Source: Pseudomonadota bacterium (lineage in GTDB: Bacteria > Pseudomonadota > Gammaproteobacteria > Burkholderiales > Burkholderiaceae). Taken from it: a stretch of DNA of 17,211 nt. The position numbers and the translations under genes are program-made. Shown here in pieces: positions 8,256 to 14,684 of this stretch. The stretch spans positions 1-17,211 of the forward strand of contig JAJYBQ010000023.1 of NCBI GenBank assembly GCA_021778935.1, given 5' to 3'. The stretch's first letter is position 1; each line of letters begins with the position of its first letter. The notes below the pieces were generated by a model that was given only the letters and a program-made list of their open reading frames with translations, made no database searches and was not told where the DNA came from.

Positions 8256-9170
8256 CTATTCTTTTTCCAACGTATCGGGCTTCGCTTCGGGAACCCGCGT
8301 CTCCGCGCCCGTTCCCGCCGCCTCCGGCCCCTGCGACCAGTAGTAGGCGCCGAAGCGCATGCGGTGCGTCGCGTCGTCGCGTCCCTGGTCGGCTTCATAG
8401 CGGCGCAGGGCTTCGGCGATCATTTCGCTGCGCGCCTGCGCCCACAGCTTGCGGGCCAGTTCCGCCAACGCCTGCGCCGACTCCCCCGTGACGCCGTCGG
8501 CGAACACGCTCTGCTCGAGCATCGGGTCGTACCCAAGCAGGTTGCCCACCGCGGCGCGCGCATGGTCGGAGAGGTTCGCCCCGAACAGGTCGAGCATCTC
8601 GCGCGACCCCGGCGGCGGCACGAAGCCCTCGCGGTTCGGCATCACCGTCTCGACGCCCTTCACCAGTTGGACCTGGACCAATCCCAGGCGCACCAGCTCC
8701 GCCAGCACCGTGTACGGATGCACGTCCCGCGTGACGCTGCGCGCCAAGGTCTCGAAGGACGGCTCCTCGCCGTGCCGCGCCAGCGGCTTCGGACGCCGGC
8801 GCCGGTCCCGATACAACGGGTCCTGGACCCAGCGCGCAAACACCTGCGAGCTGATCGACGCCTCATGCGCCACCCGTTCGCCCAGCGCGCCCTGGCGCCA
8901 CGCCCGCACGTCCTTGCGGTGCACCCCGCTCAACGCGCTCAGCGCCGAGTCCGTATCCGGCTGCCCGGTCCGCAGCAGCTCGATGCGCGCCTGCTCGAGG
9001 ATCAGCGGCTTCAGCTGCGCGGCGAGCCGCGTGTAGTCCACCCCGCTCGCCAGCAGCATGCGCAGCATCGGCCCCAATACGACCGCTGCCGCACGCAATG
9101 CGTCGTCGGCCGCCGGCGCGGGCTGCGCGGGGGCGGCAAGGCTGGCGATCTGGCGCGGTGGACGTCCCAT
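8256..9170 (-). CDS. DUF6502 family protein
   Basis: A 304-residue soluble protein with no signal peptide or membrane segment. I recognise it as the DUF6502 type commonly found next to DUF5666 lipoproteins. Its biochemical role is unknown. The N-terminal part contains a helical region (RAAAVVLGPMLRMLLASGVDYTRLAAQLK) and then SALSALSGVHRKDVRAWRQG at about 75-94, which looks like a helix-turn-helix. A DNA-binding role is therefore possible but unproven. A second helical region has ARWVQDPLYRD and SFETLARSVTRDVHPYTVLAELVRLGLV. The start at 9170 (MGRPPRQ) was chosen over an upstream in-frame start at 9323, which would read back through the divergent promoter region. A TACACT -10 box with TGC in front ends 6 bp before the ATG, so the mRNA may be leaderless. 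It is first gene of a DUF6502-DUF5666-response regulator operon. Confidence 0.82.
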   Translation of the reverse strand: MGRPPRQIASLAAPAQPAPAADDALRAAAVVLGPMLRMLLASGVDYTRLAAQLKPLILEQARIELLRTGQPDTDSALSALSGVHRKDVRAWRQGALGERVAHEASISSQVFARWVQDPLYRDRRRRPKPLARHGEEPSFETLARSVTRDVHPYTVLAELVRLGLVQVQLVKGVETVMPNREGFVPPPGSREMLDLFGANLSDHARAAVGNLLGYDPMLEQSVFADGVTGESAQALAELARKLWAQARSEMIAEALRRYEADQGRDDATHRMRFGAYYWSQGPEAAGTGAETRVPEAKPDTLEKE

Positions 9171-9176
9171 GAACGC

Positions 9177-9217
9177 AGTGTAGCAAAAAAAATTAATGCG
9201 TGGTAAATTTTCCCACG
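9177..9217. promoter_or_regulatory. Overlapping divergent promoters with a dyad (DUF6502 arm / lipoprotein-EAL arm)
   Basis: Minus strand: extended -10 TGCTACACT (9185-9177) with possible -35 TTTACC (9207-9202), spacer 19. Plus strand: extended -10 TGGTAAATT (9201-9209) with no good -35. The plus -10 overlaps the minus -35. Both sit inside an inverted repeat, CGTGG (9199-9203) and CCACG (9213-9217), separated by 9 bp. An A-run (9185-9192) and flanking AT-rich bases contrast with the GC-rich surroundings. A protein bound to the dyad could control both arms. The boxes are read directly; promoter activity is inferred. Confidence 0.5.
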
Positions 9218-9308
9218 TTACGATGCGTTTCGGTAGCACGAATTCGGGCGCGGGCGGAGCGAGCAGACAAAGCCGGACGAGCCCCCTTCCACCCTCAGGA
9301 GACACGAC

Positions 9309-11099
9309 ATGTCCATGCGTCACCCCATGAAGAACCGTTTTGCCCCGGTCGCCTTGACCCCGATCGCCGCCGCGCTCGCGCTGACCCTGGCGGCCTGCGG
9401 CGGAGGCGGCGGCTCCGCCGCCGGCGCCGGCACCTCGGTCAAGCTCGCCGGCACCGCGATCGATGCGCCGATCAGCAGCGCCACGATCACGATCACGTCG
9501 GGGGCCCCGGCCAGTGCTGGCGGCACCCCGCTCGGCACCGTCACCACCACCGCCGGCGACGGCAGCTTCACGCTAAACGGCATCGTCCTACCTGCCGGCA
9601 GCGTACCGATCTTCGCCAACGCAACCGCACCGAACAACACCGTCGTGCTGAACAGCTATCTCGGCCAGTCCGACGCCCTCGCCGCCGCGGCATCGCTCAC
9701 GACGCCCATCACGCCGTCCAATCTCCCTGATCTCGACGTCTCGCCGGTCACGACCGCCGCGCTCGCGGTCTACGGCCAGGTCAACAATGGCAGCTACGCC
9801 AGCCTCACGCCCGCAACCTACGCGACGAATCTGAGCGCGTACCGCAGCGAGATCCTCGCGATCGCCGCCGGAATCAAGGCCGTGGGCGACAACCTGTGCA
9901 CGCCCACGCTGCCCAGCGGCGCCGGCAACACGACGACCAGCCTCGCCGCCTATCTCGCCGCCAATTCCAACCTGACCAGTGGCACCTCCATGACCCTGTC
10001 CACCGTCGCCAATACCCTCGGCGGCAGCTGCGCTGCCGCACTGGCCGCCCTGCCGGGCGAAATCGCCGCCGATCCGGACTTCGGACCGGAACTGGACCTC
10101 GGCGACGTGATCGATGCCAATGTCGCGCCGGTCGTGACCGCGGGCACCTACCAACTGGAAGGCGTGATCGCGGAGATCCGCGCCCTGGCGGCGACCAGCA
10201 CGGCGGGAAGCACCTCCGTTCCCGCGACCGTCAATCCTGCGGCGGTCTTCACCGACGCCGCGATCACCGTCGATGCCGCCGGCAACATCACATCTTCCGA
10301 CGGTAGCGTCGGGGGCACGGTGACCGGCAACCTCGTTTCGATGACGGTCAAGACCGTGATGGCCGGAACCCAGGAGCAATACAACCTGCGCCTCAAGCTC
10401 GGTGTGCTGCCGGCTACCGTGCTGACCGGCGGACCGGCCTATGTGGTCGAAGGCGGCGGCACGAACATCACCACCGGAGTGCTGACCAACTTCGAAGCGG
10501 TGCTTGCCGCCACGACGACTTCCGGCGGCACCACCAGCGTTGCGCTGCCAAACTGGACGGGCTTCGGTTCGACGCCATCCGAGTCGCTGGACGGCGTCAG
10601 CTGCCCGGCCGGAAACTTCGCAATCCGCCTCAACGCCTCGTTCTTCGGCTCGAGCGTGACCGGCGGCAGCTTTGGCGAATGCGTCGCGCCGGCGAGCGGG
10701 GGGGCTGTCTGGACCATGACTCCGCCGAGTTCCAACACCGGGGAAGATTTCGAACTGGATGCAAGCGGCATGATGTCCCTGCGGTCGACGTCCCCATTCA
10801 CCGCAGCCAACTGGGGCGAATACACCACAGCCACAACGCCGGCGGTCAGCCTGCCGTTCGTGCTCACCACTGGTACCAACGGTGCAAGCTATACCCCGCC
10901 CGGCACGACGGCGATCCCCGGCATCGCCTACTACGTCATGGGCGCGCACACCATCGTGTTCTCCAGTGCCTCCGGCAACGGACTCCTCAGCCTGCGCGGC
11001 AATTCGTTCCGGCTGAACAACCTGGTTGCGGAAACCCAGCAGGAAAGCGTGGATGGCGGTTCCGGCTCGGTCGCGGTCTTCCACGGCGGCGACCACTAA
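9309..11099 (+). CDS. Large secreted lipoprotein with carboxypeptidase-regulatory-like N-terminal domain
   Basis: A 596-residue predicted lipoprotein. The signal peptide ends in the lipobox LAAC (Cys30) followed by a GGGGG tether, and Gly at +2 suggests outer-membrane sorting. After the tether, residues about 45-115 (KLAGTAIDAPISSATITI ... GDGSFTLNG) match the beta-sandwich pattern of carboxypeptidase-regulatory-like domains, often found in surface adhesins and receptors. The middle part is Ala/Thr-rich with helices, and the C-terminal half is beta-rich. I do not recognise the overall family. The start at 9309 follows AGGAG (9297-9301) at a 7-base spacing. It is divergent from the DUF6502 gene and lies 3 bp before the EAL gene, so the two plus-strand genes form an operon. 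Substrate or ligand is unknown. Confidence 0.8.
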   Translation: MSMRHPMKNRFAPVALTPIAAALALTLAACGGGGGSAAGAGTSVKLAGTAIDAPISSATITITSGAPASAGGTPLGTVTTTAGDGSFTLNGIVLPAGSVPIFANATAPNNTVVLNSYLGQSDALAAAASLTTPITPSNLPDLDVSPVTTAALAVYGQVNNGSYASLTPATYATNLSAYRSEILAIAAGIKAVGDNLCTPTLPSGAGNTTTSLAAYLAANSNLTSGTSMTLSTVANTLGGSCAAALAALPGEIAADPDFGPELDLGDVIDANVAPVVTAGTYQLEGVIAEIRALAATSTAGSTSVPATVNPAAVFTDAAITVDAAGNITSSDGSVGGTVTGNLVSMTVKTVMAGTQEQYNLRLKLGVLPATVLTGGPAYVVEGGGTNITTGVLTNFEAVLAATTTSGGTTSVALPNWTGFGSTPSESLDGVSCPAGNFAIRLNASFFGSSVTGGSFGECVAPASGGAVWTMTPPSSNTGEDFELDASGMMSLRSTSPFTAANWGEYTTATTPAVSLPFVLTTGTNGASYTPPGTTAIPGIAYYVMGAHTIVFSSASGNGLLSLRGNSFRLNNLVAETQQESVDGGSGSVAVFHGGDH

Positions 11100-11102
11100 G
11101 CC

Positions 11103-11972
11103 ATGCCCGCCCCGGCACCGCAGGAAGCCTCGCGCGCAACCGGGCCTCGGCCCGCGTTGCGCGCGATCCGGGCGGCTCATCCTGCGCTGACGGCGTTCCC
11201 CAAGGCCCAGCTCCGCTGGGCCTTGCAGGAGCGCCGCCTGCGGGTGGCCTATCAGCCGATCGTGCGCCTGCATGACGACCACGTCGTCGGTCATGAAGCC
11301 CTGGCGCGCATGCTCGCGCAAGACGGCACCATGCTGGCGGCGGAATCGTTCATCGATGTCGCCGCCGACATCGCCTTCGAACCCCATATCGACCGCGACA
11401 TCTCGGCGCAGGTGATGCTTGCCGCGCACTCCGATCCCGAGCCGGTCACCGCCGAACGCGGCAAGCGCTTCATCAATTGCTCCAGTGCGTTTCTGAGCGA
11501 CCCCGCCAGCGTGCAACTACTCGCCGACCACCACCAGCGATGGCATGCGGCGCGCGCACAGGCCGGCGACGAGGAAGCGCCTTGGGTGCTGGAGATCACC
11601 GAACGCAATCTCGACGTCAGCCCGAGGCGCCTGCGCGACAGCGTGGCGCCGCTGCTCGACCTGGGATTCCAGCTCGCGCTCGACGACTTCGGCAGCAAAT
11701 GCAGCGCATTCCCGCATCTGCTGGAGATGCCGATCCGCTACCTCAAAATCGACCGCACCCTCGTCCAGGCCGCCGTCACCGATGCGCGGGCCGAACTGGC
11801 GCTGCGCCGGGTGGTCGATCTCGCGCAAGGGCTGGGATCGCTCCCCATCGCGAAAGGGATCGAAACCACCGCCACCCGCGACCGGGCCCAGGCCGCGGGC
11901 GTGACCTGGGGGCAAGGCTATCTGTGGGCCGCGCCCACATCGCAATTCGACGTCGAGGACATCGCACACTGA
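11103..11972 (+). CDS. Stand-alone EAL-domain protein, probably catalytically impaired
   Basis: A 289-residue cytosolic protein made almost wholly of an EAL domain (about 33-285), without GGDEF, PAS or membrane segments. Active EAL domains hydrolyse c-di-GMP to pGpG. Conserved residues present are Glu65 in HEALAR, Asn125 in INCSS, Glu164 in EITE, Asp194-Asp195 in LDDFG, Lys215 in LKIDR and Gln271 in QGYLWAAP. Two departures matter. The EGVE motif reads KGIE, so the first Glu is Lys251. It lies exactly 20 residues before the QG glutamine, as Glu352 does in RocR. Loop 6 reads DDFGSKCSAF instead of DDFGTGYSSL. The protein may bind c-di-GMP or a partner rather than hydrolyse it. It lies 3 bp after the lipoprotein gene and has a poor ribosome binding site, which suggests coupling. 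Confidence 0.88.
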   Translation: MPAPAPQEASRATGPRPALRAIRAAHPALTAFPKAQLRWALQERRLRVAYQPIVRLHDDHVVGHEALARMLAQDGTMLAAESFIDVAADIAFEPHIDRDISAQVMLAAHSDPEPVTAERGKRFINCSSAFLSDPASVQLLADHHQRWHAARAQAGDEEAPWVLEITERNLDVSPRRLRDSVAPLLDLGFQLALDDFGSKCSAFPHLLEMPIRYLKIDRTLVQAAVTDARAELALRRVVDLAQGLGSLPIAKGIETTATRDRAQAAGVTWGQGYLWAAPTSQFDVEDIAH

Positions 11973-11976
11973 AGCG

Positions 11977-11999
11977 GCTGCGCCCCGAACGGGCGCAGC
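11977..11999 (+). terminator. GC hairpin after the EAL gene
   Basis: Perfect 9-bp arms GCTGCGCCC (11977-11985) and GGGCGCAGC (11991-11999) enclose a 5-base loop, starting 4 bp after the EAL stop. No T-run follows, so it is a terminator-like or 3'-end-stabilising hairpin and not a canonical intrinsic terminator. Confidence 0.5.
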
Positions 12000-12079
12000 A
12001 CACCATCCGGCGGATCGACCCGCCATGCTTCCGGCCGGGTTCCCGACGCATCCCCGTCACCACCCACCGGCACCGCGGA

Positions 12080-12106
12080 TTGTCTCGGCGCTTTTGCGTG
12101 TATGAT
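12080..12106 (+). promoter_or_regulatory. Probable promoter of the PPIase gene
   Basis: TTGTCT (12080-12085) and TATGAT (12101-12106) are good hexamers but are only 15 bp apart, which is shorter than ideal. A local AT-rich stretch follows. The predicted start near 12113 leaves a leader of about 75 nt. I see nothing else between 11999 and this promoter. Confidence 0.5.
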
Positions 12107-12126
12107 TTTTTGGTTTGCCTGTTTCT

Positions 12127-12142
12127 CGGCGGCCTGCCGCCG
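12127..12142 (+). promoter_or_regulatory. Leader hairpin upstream of the PPIase gene
   Basis: CGGCGGC (12127-12133) and GCCGCCG (12136-12142) form a perfect inverted repeat, followed by a pyrimidine run of Ts and Cs (TTTCCCCTTTTCCC). It falls about 15 nt into the predicted leader. It could act as a weak attenuator or protect the 5' end. The role is inferred. Confidence 0.35.
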
Positions 12143-12186
12143 TTTCCCCTTTTCCCGAATTCCAACGATTACCTTGAGGTGACGGA

Positions 12187-13026
12187 ATGAATCGAGTGAT
12201 CACCGCTGCTGCCGCTGCCGCGATGCTGGCTTTGGCCGGTACCGCGTACGCGCAGCACCACAACGACCAGAGCATGGGCAACGCCGCATCGGCGAGCGCC
12301 GACCAGACCGTGGCCTTCGTCAACGGCCGTCCGATCAAGCGCTCGGAAATCGACCTGGTCGTCCGCGAACTGCACCAGCCCGACACGCCCCGGCTGCGCG
12401 CAGGCATCCGCGACAAGCTCATCGAACTGGACGTTCTGATGCAGGAAGCCCGCCACCGCCGCATCACCGACCGCGAAGGCGTCCGCTTCCAGGCCGACAA
12501 TGCCGCGCGTTCGGTCTATATCCAGGCCCTGCTGCGCGACGAAATCGCCCGGCACAAGCCCACCGAAGCCCAGATCCAGGCCGAATACGACCGGGAAGTG
12601 AAGCTTGCGGGCGACAAGGAATACAAGGTCCACCACATCCTGGTGAAGACCGAGCAGCAGGCGCAGGACATCATCGCCCAACTCAACAAGGGCGCGAGCT
12701 TCAGTGCGCTGGCGAAGAAGGACAGCCTGGACCCGGGCTCGGCCTCCAACGGCGGCGCGCTGGGCTGGGCGCCGGCGGCGGCATACGTACGGCCGTTCGC
12801 CGATGCCGTGACCGGGCTGCATAAGGGTCAGGTCGGCCAGACTCCGGTGCACACCCAGTTCGGCTGGCACGTGATCCGCCTGGACAACGAGCGCCCGATC
12901 CACAACCCGTCGCTGGATGAAGTCAAATCGCACATCGTCCAGGCGCTGGAACAGCGCGAGGCGCAACAGTTCATCGCCTCGCTGAAGCAGAAGGCGTCGG
13001 TGAAGATCGTCTCCACCAACCCCTGA
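12187..13026 (+). CDS. Periplasmic parvulin-type peptidyl-prolyl cis-trans isomerase (PpiC/SurA-like)
   Basis: A 279-residue secreted folding catalyst. The signal peptide (1-22) ends in AYA before Gln23. A SurA/PrsA-like chaperone segment follows, with VAFVNGRPIKRSEIDLVV (42-59) and helices to about 140. The parvulin rotamase domain spans about 145-235: EYKVHHILVKTEQQAQDI, FSALAKKDSLDPGSASNGG, LGWAPAAAYVRPFADAV and FGWHVIRLDNERP. This is the motif order of PpiC-type enzymes, and the key His residues of HHILV and GWHVI are present. A helical tail ends in VSTNP. The role is folding of exported proteins in the periplasm. The start has a good ribosome binding site (GAGGT, 6-base spacing). It is monocistronic between two hairpins. 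Confidence 0.93.
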   Translation: MNRVITAAAAAAMLALAGTAYAQHHNDQSMGNAASASADQTVAFVNGRPIKRSEIDLVVRELHQPDTPRLRAGIRDKLIELDVLMQEARHRRITDREGVRFQADNAARSVYIQALLRDEIARHKPTEAQIQAEYDREVKLAGDKEYKVHHILVKTEQQAQDIIAQLNKGASFSALAKKDSLDPGSASNGGALGWAPAAAYVRPFADAVTGLHKGQVGQTPVHTQFGWHVIRLDNERPIHNPSLDEVKSHIVQALEQREAQQFIASLKQKASVKIVSTNP

Positions 13027-13038
13027 CCGCCCTGCCGC

Positions 13039-13062
13039 CCTCCTCCGCTTGCGCGGGGGAGG
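13039..13062 (+). repeat. Short hairpin just after the PPIase stop
   Basis: CCTCCTCCGC (13039-13048) can pair with GCGGGGGAGG (13053-13062), with one G-T pair and a 4-base loop. It has no T-run and precedes the stronger terminator at 13074. It may stabilise the 3' end. Confidence 0.4.
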
Positions 13063-13073
13063 AGCGCATCGCA

Positions 13074-13122
13074 ACGCGCCGGTGCCGCAGCTCTCTGCAG
13101 CGCCGGCGCGTTTTTCTTTTTT
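13074..13122 (+). terminator. Intrinsic terminator of the PPIase gene
   Basis: Arms ACGCGCCGG (13074-13082) and CCGGCGCGT (13103-13111) close a stem with an inner GCAG/CTGC helix. A T-rich tail (13111-13122, interrupted by one C) follows directly. This is a textbook rho-independent terminator about 50 bp after the stop. Confidence 0.9.
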
Positions 13123-13141
13123 CGCCGATCCGATTTCCGGC

Positions 13142-13705
13142 TCAGACTGCCGGCTCGTTCCCCGGTTTCCACTTGACGCTGCAGCCGATCGAGGCACGCT
13201 GCTCGGCGATAGGCGCCATGCCGGCCAGCAGGCGGTCGGTTGCTTCCCGCAGATCCTTGCCCGTGGCCGTGATCGCGTTCTTCGGCCGGGCGTCGTCGAA
13301 CTGGCCGTGGTATGCAAGGCGCAGGTCGCCGTCATACAGGTACAGGTCGGGCGTGCATGCCGCCTGGTACGCTTTCGCGACCGCCTGGTCGCCATCGACA
13401 AGATAGGGGAACGCCAGCCGCTTCGCCACTTCGGCGATGTGTTCGGGCGTTTCTTCGGGATATGCCACCGGGTCGTTCGGGTTGATGCCGACCACCCGGA
13501 TCCCGCGCTCCGCATAGTCCAGGGCGTATTGCTGCAACGCATCGCGCATGCACAACACGTACGGGCAATGATTACACATGAAGATCACGAGCGTCCCGCG
13601 CGATCCGGCGCAATCGTGCAAGCGATGCATGCGCCCTTCCCCATCCGGCAGCGCGAAATCCGGCGCCGGCGAACCGATTTCGATTGGATTGGACGATGCC
13701 GCCAT
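13142..13705 (-). CDS. Thioredoxin/peroxiredoxin-like protein (PRX-like1 type)
   Basis: A 187-residue thioredoxin-fold protein without signal peptide. The N-terminus SPAPDFALPDGEG (12-24) is the AhpC/TSA-type entry strand. FMCNHCPYVLCM (42-53) contains a CxxC (Cys44-Cys47) in the CNHCPYV motif that marks the PRX-like1 subgroup. GINPNDPVAYPEETPEHI (73-90), CTPDLYLYD (117-125) with the cis-Pro, and LAYHGQFDDARP (130-141) complete the fold. A thiol-disulfide reductase or peroxidase role is likely, but the natural substrate is unknown. The start at 13705 was picked because AAGGAG lies upstream at a suitable distance. The open frame continues much further upstream (to 14569) through the divergent SYLF gene and was rejected. 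Confidence 0.9.
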   Translation of the reverse strand: MAASSNPIEIGSPAPDFALPDGEGRMHRLHDCAGSRGTLVIFMCNHCPYVLCMRDALQQYALDYAERGIRVVGINPNDPVAYPEETPEHIAEVAKRLAFPYLVDGDQAVAKAYQAACTPDLYLYDGDLRLAYHGQFDDARPKNAITATGKDLREATDRLLAGMAPIAEQRASIGCSVKWKPGNEPAV

Positions 13706-13819
13706 TCCTTCTTCTCCTTCCGAGTTCCGAATCCATTGTCCCGCGATGAGCGCACCGATTTCCGGCCCGCCCCCGATTCCGCTATTGTATTGACCTTTGG
13801 CACCCCCACGAGGATCACG
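13706..13819. promoter_or_regulatory. Divergent intergenic region (thioredoxin-like / SYLF genes)
   Basis: 114 bp between two divergent starts. It holds AAGGAG for the minus gene and GAGG (13810-13813) for the plus gene. TATTGT (13783-13788) is a possible plus-strand -10, with only a weak -35 (TTCCGG, 13760-13765). No convincing dyad or minus-strand promoter was seen. Confidence 0.35.
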
Positions 13820-14383
13820 ATGGCTCATTCCCCATTCCGCGCATTCCCGTCGATCGCCGCACTCTTCGCAATGGTTCTCCTGCTGGCACTGCCGTTCCGC
13901 GCCCATGCCGAATCCCGCGAGGAACTCAACGCCGACGTCCACGAGGCGGTGCAGAACCTCTATCACACGAGTTCCGCGGCCCAGGAACTGGCCGGAAGAG
14001 CCGCCGGCATGCTGGTATTCCCCAAGGTGCTCAAGGCCGGCTTCTTCGTCGGCGGCGAATACGGGGAAGGTGCGCTGCTCATCCATGGACGCACGGCCGC
14101 GTACTACAACATCGCGTCGGCATCGATCGGTTTTCAGCTCGGCGTGCAGGAGAAGAGCGTTGCAATCCTGTTCATGACGCCGGAGAGCCTCGCCAAGTTC
14201 CGCGCCAGCGAAGGCTGGAAGGCGGGCGTCGACGGCTCGGTCGCCATCGCGACCCTCGGAACGGGCAAGACCATCGACACGAACACCGCGCAGAAGCCGA
14301 TCATCGGCTTCGTCTACTCCAACAAGGGACTGATGTACAACCTCACGCTCGAGGGATCGAAGATCACCCGCATCGACAAGTAG
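13820..14383 (+). CDS. Secreted SYLF-domain (Ysc84-like) lipid-binding protein
   Basis: A 187-residue exported protein. The signal peptide (about 1-30) ends in AHA before Glu31. The rest is one SYLF domain: VQNLYHTSSAAQELAGRAAG, MLVFPKVLKAGFFVGGEYGE (64-83), YYNIASASIGFQLGVQEKSV, ILFMTPESLAKFRASEGWKA, GVDGSVAIATLG and FVYSNKGLMYNLTLEGSKIT. The eukaryotic SYLF relatives bind phosphoinositides. The bacterial periplasmic members are of uncertain role, probably lipid or envelope related. Length and order are typical. GAGG 6 bases upstream of the ATG supports the start. It is monocistronic, ended by a strong terminator. Confidence 0.92.
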   Translation: MAHSPFRAFPSIAALFAMVLLLALPFRAHAESREELNADVHEAVQNLYHTSSAAQELAGRAAGMLVFPKVLKAGFFVGGEYGEGALLIHGRTAAYYNIASASIGFQLGVQEKSVAILFMTPESLAKFRASEGWKAGVDGSVAIATLGTGKTIDTNTAQKPIIGFVYSNKGLMYNLTLEGSKITRIDK

Positions 14384-14426
14384 CCCGGGTGGCGATGCGC
14401 CCGGCGCGACGAAAGACGAAAGAACC

Positions 14427-14457
14427 AAAAAAGCCGGCGCCTCGCGCCGGTTTTTTT
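14427..14457. terminator. Strong bidirectional intrinsic terminator
   Basis: Stem GCCGGCGC/GCGCCGG (14433-14450, 3-base loop CTC) is preceded by six As (14427-14432) and followed by seven Ts (14451-14457). It lies 43 bp after the SYLF stop and separates that gene from the MerR unit. The A-run makes it work from both sides. Confidence 0.93.
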
Positions 14458-14598
14458 CGGCCGCCGCCGGCGCACTGCGTTGCCCCTGCAGGCGCCCGGC
14501 CCCGTGAAAGCCCACCGCCAACGAGGTCTCTGCCGCGGCGAAATGATGCATCTTTTCGACAAAATACATCTTTTGTCAAAAGAGCAAGGGGTCCCCCC
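14458..14598. other. Non-coding stretch upstream of the MerR promoter
   Basis: No credible gene. The left half is ordinary GC-rich sequence. The right half contains an AT-rich repeat element (14549-14582) and most of a 7-bp-arm hairpin, CAAGGGG (14585-14591) and CCCCTTG (14595-14601), that abuts the MerR -35 box. Confidence 0.5.
14549..14582. repeat. AT-rich tandem palindromic element
   Basis: CATCTTTTCGACAAAA (14549-14564) is repeated as CATCTTTTGTCAAAA (14567-14581) with an 18-bp offset. The second copy forms CTTTTG-T-CAAAAG (14570-14582), a perfect palindrome around one base. The two copies also form a larger inverted repeat (14552-14564 with 14571-14582). Such AT-rich symmetry in a GC-rich background points to a protein-binding site. 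No good -10 fits the TTGTCA it contains. Confidence 0.5.
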
Positions 14599-14629
14599 TT
14601 GTGCCTGCACCCCGGTGCAGCGATATCCT
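14599..14629 (+). promoter_or_regulatory. MerR-type promoter/operator driving merR and the GGDEF gene
   Basis: The -35-like TTGTGC (14599-14604) and -10 TATCCT (14624-14629) are separated by 19 bp, the long spacer typical of MerR-activated promoters. The spacer contains the dyad CTGCACC-CC-GGTGCAG (14605-14620), nearly centred on it. TATCCT is also the -10 of the E. coli zntA promoter as I recall it. The expected start is near 14636, giving a leader of about 49 nt. The layout predicts autoregulation with DNA-distortion activation by the downstream MerR protein. Confidence 0.65.
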
Positions 14630-14684
14630 GACTTCGTTGTCGCACGGACAAGCATTTTCACTTTCATTCCGTACGCGCCTCGAA

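Noticed and set aside
7719..9206. 495-residue plus-strand ORF opposite DUF5666 and DUF6502 genes
   Set aside because: Arg/His/Gln-rich shadow with no motif; the minus-strand genes carry a lipobox and recognisable families.
9588..11516. 642-residue minus-strand ORF opposite the lipoprotein and EAL genes
   Set aside because: Its low-complexity Gly/Arg/Asp composition is typical of a shadow frame. The plus-strand genes have a signal peptide, ribosome binding site and domain motifs.
13142..14569. 475-residue reading of the thioredoxin-like gene
   Set aside because: The extension runs antisense through the SYLF gene. A good ribosome binding site and the family's normal N-terminus support the start at 13705.
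14427..14630. Phage or transposon attachment site in the AT-rich gap
   Set aside because: No integrase, transposase, tRNA or target-site duplication nearby; regulatory binding sites explain the symmetry better.
14601..14684. Upstream GTG start for the MerR regulator
   Set aside because: It would place the start inside the promoter dyad and add 28 residues before a helix-turn-helix that normally begins near residue 5.
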